Positions 10,105-19,494 of a stretch of 32,136 bases of DNA are shown one piece after another. Below the pieces are notes generated by a model. It worked only from the letters and a program-made list of their open reading frames with translations. It did not search any database and was not told the DNA's origin. The translations under genes and the position numbers were made by a program. The DNA lies in NCBI GenBank assembly GCA_023819315.1, contig JAMWBQ010000010.1:1-32136 (forward strand). Reading direction: 5' to 3'. Every line of letters starts with the position of its first letter. Position 1 is the first letter of the stretch. The stretch is from Candidatus Omnitrophota bacterium (GTDB lineage Bacteria; Omnitrophota; Gorgyraeia; Duberdicusellales; 4484-171).

Positions 10105-11937
10105 TTAAATAATTCTTTTCACTGCCTCTTTTACTACCCTTTTATTATATTCAAAAATAGAATAGGAAGGTTCTTTTAGTCCCTCTATCTTATAAGGTGG
10201 TTTAAGAAAATTTACAATGTTATTAATTGAGAAGAAAAAGTTTATATGGTGAGTGGTGAATATCTCCTCTAAACACACACAGACAGTAGTTTTTCCCATA
10301 CTCAAACTTTCGGAAATCATAGATATACTATCACTGGTTACAAAAGATACTTCAGCAAGCGAAAGGAACCCTCCCACGATAAAAGAACTACTATCTTTAG
10401 AGGAAATAGTTAACACATCGGTATTTAAAAAATCTCTAAACTCGTTCTCAAGGAAATCACTCACAAATTGCGGTGTGCGTCTTGAGGTAGTAACTAAAAT
10501 GTGGAAATTCTCTTTCCAAATGAATTTTTTTAATTGAGGAACGAACACTTTCAAATTATTAAAAAATAATTTACTACTCTCCAATGGCCCACCAATAAAT
10601 AGAGCTACCCTCCTATAAGATTTTAGATTATATCTTTCCATCAGTATCCTTTTATCATCCTCAGCAGTAAAGGGAAAACTAAGTGCCCCTTTTATATTCA
10701 CTACCTTAGAGGCTATAACTCGGTCATGCTCAGGAATAATACCTAAATCAAACCTATCCGGTGAAATATTTGGCTTTAGAATCACTATTGCCTTAGCTCC
10801 CATAGAACGACTTAAAATAAGATTAATTGGTGCCATTTTACTACCAGTGCTTATTACCATATCAACAAATATAGTAGAAACCTTTTTATATAGCTCTTTA
10901 CCCAAAATAATCTTGATACACTTCATACACCCTAAACATTTATTGCTGGTATAAAACGCACACAACTCTAATAATAGACGTTTTACTCTATTTATATTAG
11001 GAATATCTACAACGTAATCTTTAACTTCGTATTTTAACTCTTTTAAAATATTAACCAAAGTTAAGGATTGTTTGAAATGGCCTGTTTTAAGGTCGTTTAA
11101 AATGAGTAAAAATAATGTTTTTTTCTTTTTAAATCGCTTATACCACCACACATAATTTTCTGGATGTTTGGTAAGAAATTTCTCATATATAGTATTTAAC
11201 TTCTTTAATACTTCCTCTAAGTCCTCATTCTTACAATCTAACCCTTTCTCTATCTCTATCGTATACTTACCCAACTTATTACGGTAACCAAATACAGGGT
11301 AAATATTTTTTTCAAACTTTTTAGCTAAGTAAACTGCTCCCTGAGGAGTAGGAACCAATGCCCCAAAAAAATTTACCATTAATGCTTTATCTTCTGCTCC
11401 ATGGTCAATAACTAAACCTATCCAGTAATTATCCTTTATATATTTAACTAACTGTTTTAAAGAAAAACAAACTTTTATATTACTCCTTTCTCTTATCTCA
11501 TTAATTAATCTCTCCAAAGCTTTATTCTTCTGTTTCTTTACCAGTATAGCGTATCTGTACTTCTTGGCAAAAAAAGCATTAAAAAATTCCCAGTTACCTG
11601 CATGAATGCCTAAAAGTATATGGCCACCTTTGATATCCTCAAAGAACTCATCTATACCCTTAACATAAATCAATTCTCTATCTCTATCTATAAATTTTTC
11701 AAAGGCTAAATTCTCCATAATCATTATCCCAAAATTAGTAAAACTTCTTTTAATGATAAGAAAAATTTCCTTACTACTTTTATAAGGGAAAGCTAATTTT
11801 AAATTGCGGTAAGCAGTAAATCTTTTCTTAGAACTAAAACAGTAAAATAGCACACCTATAACTCTACCAAGGAAAACGAGTAATCCTAAAGGTAGAATTT
11901 TTAATATCCTAATTGTTATTTTTATTAACGAATACAT
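10105..11937 (-). CDS. Fusion of LpxL/HtrB-type lipid A acyltransferase and ELM1-like (DUF1022) domain
   Basis: N-half has HX4E acyltransferase motif LLGIHAGNWEFF, VIDHGAEDKALMVNFFGALVPTPQGAVYLA, PENYVWWYKRFK. C-half has LNDLKTGHFKQS, PDRFDLGIIPEHDRV, ALFIGGP, LVTTSRRTP, VTSDSISMISESLSMGK resembling ELM1/DUF1022 family. Confidence 0.83.
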   Translation of the reverse strand: MYSLIKITIRILKILPLGLLVFLGRVIGVLFYCFSSKKRFTAYRNLKLAFPYKSSKEIFLIIKRSFTNFGIMIMENLAFEKFIDRDRELIYVKGIDEFFEDIKGGHILLGIHAGNWEFFNAFFAKKYRYAILVKKQKNKALERLINEIRERSNIKVCFSLKQLVKYIKDNYWIGLVIDHGAEDKALMVNFFGALVPTPQGAVYLAKKFEKNIYPVFGYRNKLGKYTIEIEKGLDCKNEDLEEVLKKLNTIYEKFLTKHPENYVWWYKRFKKKKTLFLLILNDLKTGHFKQSLTLVNILKELKYEVKDYVVDIPNINRVKRLLLELCAFYTSNKCLGCMKCIKIILGKELYKKVSTIFVDMVISTGSKMAPINLILSRSMGAKAIVILKPNISPDRFDLGIIPEHDRVIASKVVNIKGALSFPFTAEDDKRILMERYNLKSYRRVALFIGGPLESSKLFFNNLKVFVPQLKKFIWKENFHILVTTSRRTPQFVSDFLENEFRDFLNTDVLTISSKDSSSFIVGGFLSLAEVSFVTSDSISMISESLSMGKTTVCVCLEEIFTTHHINFFFSINNIVNFLKPPYKIEGLKEPSYSIFEYNKRVVKEAVKRII

Positions 11938-11941
11938 AAAT

Positions 11942-12955
11942 TTATATTTCCTTTAGTTTACTATTAACGATCTGCCAAAAAAAATTCTCTTCCTCCAATT
12001 TTAATTCTATATTGAATACAAAGTAATTTTTTCTAACCCTGTTAAAATCTAAATGGTAGAAATCTTTATAAGTAATAATTACATCATCTACATTCTCTTT
12101 AGTAAATTCTCTCTCTATGCCAATGATATCTTTATCAGTAAAATTGTAATGATCGGGATAAGCAAAAACCTTTTTTATTTGTAAACCCAATTTCTTCAAA
12201 TTAAAAATAAATCCCTCAGGATAACCAATGGCAGTTAATACTCCTAAATATTTACCTTTAAAGTAATCTAAGTCTTTAGGGTTACTATATCTATCTAAAA
12301 AACTTTTAAACTCATAAGAAGCAAAAAATATAGGCAAAGTTGGTTTAAATTCCCATATAAAAGACTTTATCTTTTCCCTATCAGTTATCATCTCCTTGTA
12401 AGTTATTATAAGTATATCCGCCCTATTTATACTTTTCAATGGTTCTCTAAAAATATAAGCAGGGATTAATCTTTTATTTATACCAAATTCCTTAGCTGAC
12501 ATAACTAAGATCTCTAAATCTTTATTTAGTTTGCGGTATTGGAAACTATCGTCGAGTATAAATACATCATAATCGTTAACTAACTTCTTAAGTATAGATA
12601 TTCTATCTTTTCCATCGAACACATCCCCCAATCTATTTTTTAAAAGCATAAACTCATCTTTAGCATACCCTTTAGTTAAGGAAGCAACTTTAAAAGAAGA
12701 GGAAAGTTTTTTATGTAAATAAATAACCAAGCTTGTTTTACCACTACCGCCCCAAGAGATATTTCCCACTCCTATAACTTTTTTATTTAGAGAATAAATT
12801 GGTATTATCTTTTGGTCAGAAAGAAAATTTCTCACAGAGATAACTATACCATAGATGTAGGAAAGAATGATAAGAAAAATATAAATAAATTTTTCTAAAA
12901 TTCTTTTATCTTCTTTTTCTATAAGATTTAGATATGCTTTTTTTAATTTAAGCAT
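11942..12955 (-). CDS. lpxK: Tetraacyldisaccharide 4'-kinase
   Basis: P-loop VIGVGNISWGGSGKTSLVIYL, VFILDDSFQYRKLNKDLEIL, adjacent to waaA and acyltransferase. Confidence 0.9.
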   Translation of the reverse strand: MLKLKKAYLNLIEKEDKRILEKFIYIFLIILSYIYGIVISVRNFLSDQKIIPIYSLNKKVIGVGNISWGGSGKTSLVIYLHKKLSSSFKVASLTKGYAKDEFMLLKNRLGDVFDGKDRISILKKLVNDYDVFILDDSFQYRKLNKDLEILVMSAKEFGINKRLIPAYIFREPLKSINRADILIITYKEMITDREKIKSFIWEFKPTLPIFFASYEFKSFLDRYSNPKDLDYFKGKYLGVLTAIGYPEGFIFNLKKLGLQIKKVFAYPDHYNFTDKDIIGIEREFTKENVDDVIITYKDFYHLDFNRVRKNYFVFNIELKLEEENFFWQIVNSKLKEI

Positions 12956-14214
12956 TTCAAAACTATCTCTACATTTTTTCTTAAATACTTTCTCTCTTCA
13001 TCAAACACTTTAGAGCAATTTACTGCCAACTCTTCTTTAATCTTTACATTTTTCAATAAATCTTTAATTTTAGTTTTTAAATCATCGGCATCCTTTACTT
13101 TAATTGCTGCTTTATATGCCAATACTTTCTCTTCTATTTCTCTAAAATTATCCATAAATGGGCCAAATAAAGTTGGTTTATTCCAATATATCGGTTCCAA
13201 AATATTATGCCCACCAATATCTATCAAACTTCCTCCCACAAAACATACCTCTCCTATACTATAAAAGTAAAATAACTCACCTACCGTATCCAAAATAAAT
13301 ACATCTACACCGGATATCTCCTTACTTCTTATCTCACTCAAAAGCATTGGGTTAAATCCGTAACTTTTAACTAATTCCTCTATTTTATTAACTCTCTCCT
13401 TATGCCGAGGAGCAATTAATAACTTTATATTACCTAAGGATAACAAATCTCTATATATCTTTAAAATTATTTTCTCCTCGGGATGATGCGTGCTACCTGC
13501 TAAGATAAATTTAGCTTTCAGCTCAAAAACTTTTTTGTATTTTTCTTGGAAACGAACAAGCTCCTCTTTCTTTATCCCTAATGCTTCAAATTTCATATTT
13601 CCCGTAATATAAACTTTTCTCTTATCTGCTCCTAAATAAATGAATCTATCCTCGTATTGTTTATTCTGGACACATACAAAAGATACAAAATCCAGTAATC
13701 TCTTAATAACAAATTTAACTTTCTTATACTTACTATAAGCTATATCAGATATTCGCCCATTTATAATAACTATAGGGATACCTTTTCTATGAAGTTGATA
13801 GAATAAACTTAGCCATATCTCTGTTTCCACGGAAACAAATACTCTTGGTTTAACTTTTTTTATAACTCTCTTTAAAACAAATATGCTATCAAATGGGAAA
13901 AATATGACCTTAGCTATTGGAGAATAGAGCTTATTTGCTACCTCGTAACCACTGAGAGTGGTTGTGGATATAACTATCTCTAAGTCCATCCTTTCTTTTA
14001 ATTGAGAAAGGAACTCCTTAACTAAAATAACCTCACCCACACTTACAACCTGTATCCATATGCTATTTTTTTTAATTTCAAACTCAGGAGGGAAAAAAGA
14101 TAATTTTTCTCTAAATGCCCTAAAGCTAAACTTTCTTCTAAAAACGTATATAGGCTGGTATAAGATAATACCCAAAATAACCAACAATTGGTAGATAACA
14201 AATATTAACCTCAT
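12943..14214 (-). CDS. waaA: 3-deoxy-D-manno-octulosonic acid transferase (Kdo transferase)
   Basis: IWIQVVSVGEV, VETEIWLSLF, NGRISDIAYSKYKK, GSTHHPEEKII, CFVGGSLIDIGGHNILEPIYWNKPTLFGPFMDNF. Confidence 0.94.
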   Translation of the reverse strand: MRLIFVIYQLLVILGIILYQPIYVFRRKFSFRAFREKLSFFPPEFEIKKNSIWIQVVSVGEVILVKEFLSQLKERMDLEIVISTTTLSGYEVANKLYSPIAKVIFFPFDSIFVLKRVIKKVKPRVFVSVETEIWLSLFYQLHRKGIPIVIINGRISDIAYSKYKKVKFVIKRLLDFVSFVCVQNKQYEDRFIYLGADKRKVYITGNMKFEALGIKKEELVRFQEKYKKVFELKAKFILAGSTHHPEEKIILKIYRDLLSLGNIKLLIAPRHKERVNKIEELVKSYGFNPMLLSEIRSKEISGVDVFILDTVGELFYFYSIGEVCFVGGSLIDIGGHNILEPIYWNKPTLFGPFMDNFREIEEKVLAYKAAIKVKDADDLKTKIKDLLKNVKIKEELAVNCSKVFDEERKYLRKNVEIVLKCLN

Positions 14215-15098
14215 CTTGCTCGTGGATGTGCCTGCTCATAAATTTTTCTTAGAGAATCTATGGTAAGATGAGTATAGACCTGAGTGGTAGCAATACTACT
14301 GTGTCCTAAAAGCTCTTGCACACTTCTTAAATCCGCTCCCCTATTGAGTAGATGTGTAGCAAAAGAATGCCGAAAGATATGGGGAGAAATCTTTAAAGAT
14401 AGAGATAATCTATTTATATATTTGTCGATTATTAGCCTAACCCCTCTTTCACTTATCTTCTTTGCTCTATTATTAATAAAAAGATAGGGACAACTATCTT
14501 TTCTTAACCCTAAATATCGTTTAATTGTAGCTATAGCTGGTTTACCTAAAGGCAACAGTCTCTCTTTACCTCCCTTACCACATACTTTAGCCATACCTAA
14601 ATTTAAGTCTATATCCTCAATTTTTAAAGAAGCCATCTCAGAAACTCTTGCTCCTGTAGAATAGAGAAATTCTAACATAGCTTTATCTCTTACACTTAAT
14701 TCCTTATCATCAATGGGAGAATCAAGAATTTTACTAATTTCCTCCTCCGTAAGAAAATGCGGTAAATTTTTTTCTAATTTTGGGTATATTAAACTGGAAG
14801 CAGGATTACTCTTTATTATCCCCTCCCTTACAAGGAATTTAAAAAAACTCTTAAGAGTAGAAATTTTTCTTGAAAGCGTTCGTTTATTCAATTTCCTTTC
14901 TGAAAGAGAAACTAAAAATTTTCTTAGAACAAAATAATCTATATCCTTTATATCTATTTCTTCCATACCGCTATTTTTAAGAAACTCTTCAAAATCGCGT
15001 AGGTCAATACTGTAATTAAGCAATGTGTGGGGAGAATAATTTTTCTCAATTCTAATATAATCTAAAAATCTATCTTTATAATAATAAAACGGCAACAT
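14211..15098 (-). CDS. Tyrosine recombinase XerC/XerD type
   Basis: Catalytic R..HxxR..H..Y: STGARVSE, HIFRHSFATHLL, LLGHSSIATTQVYTHLT. The track ORF starts at a GTG at 15140 inside topA; I prefer the ATG at 15098 (MLPFYYYKDRFLDYI), preceded by TAGGAT about 7 nt upstream and not overlapping topA. Confidence 0.9.
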   Translation of the reverse strand: MLPFYYYKDRFLDYIRIEKNYSPHTLLNYSIDLRDFEEFLKNSGMEEIDIKDIDYFVLRKFLVSLSERKLNKRTLSRKISTLKSFFKFLVREGIIKSNPASSLIYPKLEKNLPHFLTEEEISKILDSPIDDKELSVRDKAMLEFLYSTGARVSEMASLKIEDIDLNLGMAKVCGKGGKERLLPLGKPAIATIKRYLGLRKDSCPYLFINNRAKKISERGVRLIIDKYINRLSLSLKISPHIFRHSFATHLLNRGADLRSVQELLGHSSIATTQVYTHLTIDSLRKIYEQAHPRAR

Positions 15099-15108
15099 AA
15101 TACCAATC

Positions 15109-17097
15109 CTAAACCTTATTCTCCTCTTGAAGAGGAACACTATTGTTGTTATCTAATTCATCGCTCTGGGGTAATCTTCTTGTCACATATCTACAGTTAG
15201 GGAATTTACTACAACCGTAAAAAATTCTACCTCTCTTACTTCTTCGCTCAACTAACTCTCCCTCTTTGCATTGTGGACACTTTATTCCTGTAGTTATATT
15301 CTCAGCGTACTTACAGGCAGGATAGCCGCTACAACTTAAAAATCTTCCCTTTCTTGACCACTTAATAGTAAGTTGCCTACCACATTGAGGACATTTTTTG
15401 TCTACGAACTCTATATGTTTTTTAGCTAATTTTATAGCTGTGTCAACCTTCTCTTTAAAAGGATAGAAAAACTCCTCCAATACTTTTTGCCCATCTAAAT
15501 TGCCTATCTCTATCTCATCAAGTTTATCCTCTACTTGAGCAGTAAAATCACCTTCCATAATATCGGGAAAATACTTAACGAGTAACTCACATACCTCTAC
15601 TCCCAAAGAAGTTGGATAAAAATGCCCCTTATCTCTTCTTATATAGTTACGTGCAATCAAAGTAGTTATTATAGGTGCATAGGTAGAAGGTCTACCTATA
15701 CCTTTTTCTTCCAATAACTTAACTAAAGAGGCGTCGGTGAATCTTGCCGGTGGACGAGTAGTTTTCTCTATAACATCTATTCTTTCCAAATTTAATTCAT
15801 CACCTTTATTTAGAGAAGGTAAAATCTTCTCTTCCTCCTTACCTAACACCTTAAGAAAGCCGGGAAAAATTATTCTTCTGCCATCTGCTACAAAGTTAAC
15901 CATTTCGTTACCAATAATTACTACAGAAAATTCAAAAACTGCCTCCTTCATAAATGAAGCAACGAACCTATTCCAAATAATTCCATAAAGCTTATACTCA
16001 TCTTCGGATAAATAACTTTTTATCCTCTCTGGTGTTCTTTCCGTAAAAGTCGGTCTTATCGCTTCATGAGCTAACTGAGCAGACTTTTTTTCTTTATACA
16101 CATAATCCTTATCGCAAAGGTATTCTTTCCCAAAATTATTCTCTATAAAATCTTTCACCTCAGCTTTTGCATTATCAGATATACGAAAAGAATCTGTTCG
16201 CATATAAGTAATTAACCCTGTTATTTGATTATCTATCTGGACACCTTCGTAAAGTTTCTGGGCTACGAGCATAGTTTTCTTAGAAGAAAATCTTAATTTA
16301 TTAAATGCCTCCTGCTGAAGAAGAGAAGTAGTTAATGGTGGTGGTGGTCTACGCAACACTTCCTTTTTAGTTATCTCTTTCACAAAGAATCTACCATTCT
16401 TTATTTCAGTAATTGCCTTCTCTGCCTCCTCCTTAGTTTCAAAAACTGCTTTTTTATTATGAAAATCTTTGAGTCTTGCCTTAAATGTCTCGTTACCTAT
16501 TTTAAACAATCCCTCTATCTCATAAGTAGTTTTAGGCACAAACTTTTCAATTTCTTTTTCTCTTTCTACGATAAATCTTAGAGCCACAGATTGAACCCTT
16601 CCAGCAGAAAGTCCACGAGAAATCTTTTTCCATAAAAAGGGGGAAAGGAAATATCCTACAATTCTATCTAATATTCTACGCACTTTTTGAGCATTAACTT
16701 TATTAAGGTCAAGGTCACCTGGTTCTTTAAAAGCGTTTTTAATCGCTGACTCGGTAATTTCGTGAAAGACTACACGATAAAATTTCTTGCTACCATTCTT
16801 AGATAAAATATTCTTAATATGCCAACCAATAGCTTCTCCTTCCCTATCAGGGTCGGTAGCTAAATAAATTACATCTTTATCTTTTGCTTTTTTCTTTAAA
16901 TTAGCCACAGTTTTTTCTTTACCGGGAATTACTCTATAAGTAGGTTTAAAACCTTTTTTTATATTCACACTAAGATAACGCGCGGGCAAATCCATAATAT
17001 GCCCCATAGAAGAGGAAACTTCGTATTCAACTCCCAAAATATGAGAGATCGTTCTTTCTTTAGTAGGGGATTCTACAATTACCAAAAATTTACTCAT
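15109..17097 (-). CDS. topA: DNA topoisomerase I
   Basis: LVIVESPTKERTI, LATDPDREGEAIGWHI, LITYMRTDSFRIS, GIGRPSTYAPII; two C-terminal C4 zinc-finger repeats (CPQCGRQL.., CPQCKEGEL..). Confidence 0.97.
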   Translation of the reverse strand: MSKFLVIVESPTKERTISHILGVEYEVSSSMGHIMDLPARYLSVNIKKGFKPTYRVIPGKEKTVANLKKKAKDKDVIYLATDPDREGEAIGWHIKNILSKNGSKKFYRVVFHEITESAIKNAFKEPGDLDLNKVNAQKVRRILDRIVGYFLSPFLWKKISRGLSAGRVQSVALRFIVEREKEIEKFVPKTTYEIEGLFKIGNETFKARLKDFHNKKAVFETKEEAEKAITEIKNGRFFVKEITKKEVLRRPPPPLTTSLLQQEAFNKLRFSSKKTMLVAQKLYEGVQIDNQITGLITYMRTDSFRISDNAKAEVKDFIENNFGKEYLCDKDYVYKEKKSAQLAHEAIRPTFTERTPERIKSYLSEDEYKLYGIIWNRFVASFMKEAVFEFSVVIIGNEMVNFVADGRRIIFPGFLKVLGKEEEKILPSLNKGDELNLERIDVIEKTTRPPARFTDASLVKLLEEKGIGRPSTYAPIITTLIARNYIRRDKGHFYPTSLGVEVCELLVKYFPDIMEGDFTAQVEDKLDEIEIGNLDGQKVLEEFFYPFKEKVDTAIKLAKKHIEFVDKKCPQCGRQLTIKWSRKGRFLSCSGYPACKYAENITTGIKCPQCKEGELVERRSKRGRIFYGCSKFPNCRYVTRRLPQSDELDNNNSVPLQEENKV

Positions 17098-17098
17098 A

Positions 17099-18163
17099 TT
17101 AAATCTTCCTCACAAAATAGCCGGGAGTTTTTTCTGTAATTAACCCTCTCAACTGTAAACTTAAAATAGCTCTATTGATTTTACCTCTTTCTAATCCACT
17201 TTTTAAAATTACTTCCTCTAAGAATAGTCCCTCTCTATCTATTATATCAAAAACAATCTTTTCTTCAGGAGTAAAAATTATCTCTTCTTTTTTCTCTTCC
17301 CACTCTATATCTAACTCTTCCAAAACATCCTTTAAGGAATCTACAAGCTTGGCTCCTTCCTTTATAAGTAAGTGAGTTCCTTCGCTAAGAGGTGAATCAG
17401 CTTTACCGGGAATAGCAAAAACCTCTCTATTTTGTTCTAAAGCATATCTAGCGGTAATTAAAGCTCCACTTTTTAATGCTGCTTCTACTACTAAAACCCC
17501 TTTAGATAATCCACTTATTATACGGTTACGGCGGGGAAAATTCTCTTTTAAGGGTGGTTCCTCTAAAGGAAATTCAGAAATCACGGCTCCTTTTACTATA
17601 ATATCTTCCGCCAAATTCTTATTTTCCTTGGGATAAATATTAAGTAAACCACTTCCTAAAACAGCTATTGTCCTACCACCTCTTAATGCTCCCTTATGCA
17701 CAGCTGTATCTATACCTTTAGCTAAACCAGAAACTATTACTATACCTAAACCAGCTAAAGAAAAAGAGAACTTCTCTGCCATCGCTAAACCATACAAGGT
17801 AGGTAATCTTGTTCCTACAATAGCGAAGCAAAATTCTTTCAATACCTTCTTATCACCCTTCAAATAAAGCACAAGCGGAGGGTGTTCTATTTCTCTAAGT
17901 AGAGGAGGATAATCATCATCAAAGAAATCCACTATACTTATCCCATTTTTTTCTATTAACTTTATCTCTCTTCCTAAATCTTGAGAGTCCCTGAACTCTA
18001 AAATTTTTTCTACCTCACGATTCTTTAAACCGATACTTAAAAAATCAGAAGTTTTTGCTTTTAAAATATCTTTAGGATGGGGAAAATATTTACCTATAGC
18101 TTCTATCTCTCTTAAAGAGAAGACCTTCCCTCTATTAAGAATAAGCCAGGGTAGTTTATCCAT
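17099..18163 (-). CDS. dprA: DNA processing protein DprA
   Basis: AIVGTRLPTLYGLAMAEKFSFSLAGLGIVIVSGLAKGIDTAVHKGAL, AVLGSGLLNIYPKEN, FPRRNRIISGLSKGVLVVEA, REVFAIPG. Confidence 0.96.
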   Translation of the reverse strand: MDKLPWLILNRGKVFSLREIEAIGKYFPHPKDILKAKTSDFLSIGLKNREVEKILEFRDSQDLGREIKLIEKNGISIVDFFDDDYPPLLREIEHPPLVLYLKGDKKVLKEFCFAIVGTRLPTLYGLAMAEKFSFSLAGLGIVIVSGLAKGIDTAVHKGALRGGRTIAVLGSGLLNIYPKENKNLAEDIIVKGAVISEFPLEEPPLKENFPRRNRIISGLSKGVLVVEAALKSGALITARYALEQNREVFAIPGKADSPLSEGTHLLIKEGAKLVDSLKDVLEELDIEWEEKKEEIIFTPEEKIVFDIIDREGLFLEEVILKSGLERGKINRAILSLQLRGLITEKTPGYFVRKI

Positions 18164-18659
18164 TTAACACCTTCACAATTTTATCTACTACTTCCTCAGG
18201 GGAAATATTGGTAGTATCGATAAAAATATGTGATTTTCTATAAAATGGTTCTCTTATCTTTAATAACTCCTCAATCCTCTTTTGGGGATTATCCACGTTA
18301 AGTAATGGTCTATTCTTATCTTTAGCTGTGCGTTCGTATATAGTCTTACTATCGGCACATAAACAGATAACTAAACCCGTTCTTTTAAGAATCTCCATAT
18401 TTTCGTTATCTATAACTACTCCTCCCCCACAGCTAACTACACAATCTTTCTTATTAGCTATATCTTTTAAAGTATCTTTTTCTACTTTTCTAAAATATCC
18501 TTCCCCTCTCTGAGAAAAAATCTCAGGTATACTCATCTTTTCTCTCTGCTCAATAAACTCGTCCATCTCTATGAATTGTTTCTTTAGCCGCTGAGAAAGT
18601 AATTTCCCTACGGTAGTTTTACCCGTTCCCATAAATCCTACCAAATAAATGTTACTCAT
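18156..18659 (-). CDS. aroK: Shikimate kinase
   Basis: IYLVGFMGTGKTTVGKLLSQRL, EMDEFIEQREKMSIPEIFSQRGEGYFRKVE, VVSCGGGVV, RPLL. Confidence 0.94.
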   Translation of the reverse strand: MSNIYLVGFMGTGKTTVGKLLSQRLKKQFIEMDEFIEQREKMSIPEIFSQRGEGYFRKVEKDTLKDIANKKDCVVSCGGGVVIDNENMEILKRTGLVICLCADSKTIYERTAKDKNRPLLNVDNPQKRIEELLKIREPFYRKSHIFIDTTNISPEEVVDKIVKVLNG

Positions 18660-18810
18660 AAAAACTATATTTACTCTCTATAAGTTTACTCGATATTTTA
18701 TATTTTCCTGAACATCAATAAATTTGTCAAGCTAATAAATCCCTTAGTGGCATTTTTCACCTAAAAGCATAGAAGGAAGTATTAAATTTAGCCTAAACTT
18801 AAAAAAAACA

Positions 18811-18839
18811 TTGCACATTAATTGCATAGATGGTATATT
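18811..18839 (+). promoter_or_regulatory. Putative promoter of the CheC-like/REC-GGDEF pair
   Basis: TTGCAC (18811-18816), 17-bp spacer, TATATT (18834-18839): good sigma70-like spacing. Overlapping TTGCACATTAATTGCAT (18811-18827) also resembles a sigma54 -24/-12 element with one key mismatch. Confidence 0.5.
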
Positions 18840-18867
18840 TAATTTTAATTAAAACAAAGGGGGGAAA

Positions 18868-19494
18868 ATGAAAGATGAAATGGATATCTTAAAAGAAGTA
18901 TGCACAACTGCTGCCGCACATGGAAGCATAGCTCTCTCAGAAATTATGGGAAGAAAAATAATGCTGAAACTACCTTCCATTGAGATGTTTGATTATGAAC
19001 GTATAACTAAAGAAATGAATCTAACAGGAATGGTTTTAACAACACAAACACAACTTTTAAGTGGAATTCAGGGTAAACTTATCTTCATTATGGCAGAAAA
19101 TGTTGCTTTTAAACTAATTGACCTCTGCTACAAGATTAGTGAAGAGACAAAAAAGATTGGGATATTTACGGAAATGGGTATGTCGGTAATAAAAGAGGTC
19201 AGCAACATAATCATTGCTGGTTACATAAACTCCTTAAGCTTCTTTATTAAAAAAGTCATTATCCCTTCCTTTCCCATACTTATCAACGCGCCTTTTGCCG
19301 ATGTAGTAAATATAATCTCAACAAGCTGTGAGAAAGAAAATTATATTATCCTTATAGAAGCGATATTTGAAGTAATGGATAAATTGGCTTCCTCTGATAA
19401 AGAAAAGATTAGTGGTAATTTCTGGCTTATTCTTACCCCTCAGGCAGCAGAAGAAATTAAAAGTATATGTAAAGAGATGCTCAAGGCAATATGA
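18868..19494 (+). CDS. CheC/CheX-like phosphatase-family protein, one active-site motif apparently degenerate
   Basis: LKEVCTTAAAHGSIALSEIMGRKIMLKLP and VIKEVSNIIIAGYINSLSFFIKKVI resemble the two CheC EIGNIGAGNA(A)TALS repeats; strong SD (GGGGGG) before ATG. Confidence 0.65.
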   Translation: MKDEMDILKEVCTTAAAHGSIALSEIMGRKIMLKLPSIEMFDYERITKEMNLTGMVLTTQTQLLSGIQGKLIFIMAENVAFKLIDLCYKISEETKKIGIFTEMGMSVIKEVSNIIIAGYINSLSFFIKKVIIPSFPILINAPFADVVNIISTSCEKENYIILIEAIFEVMDKLASSDKEKISGNFWLILTPQAAEEIKSICKEMLKAI

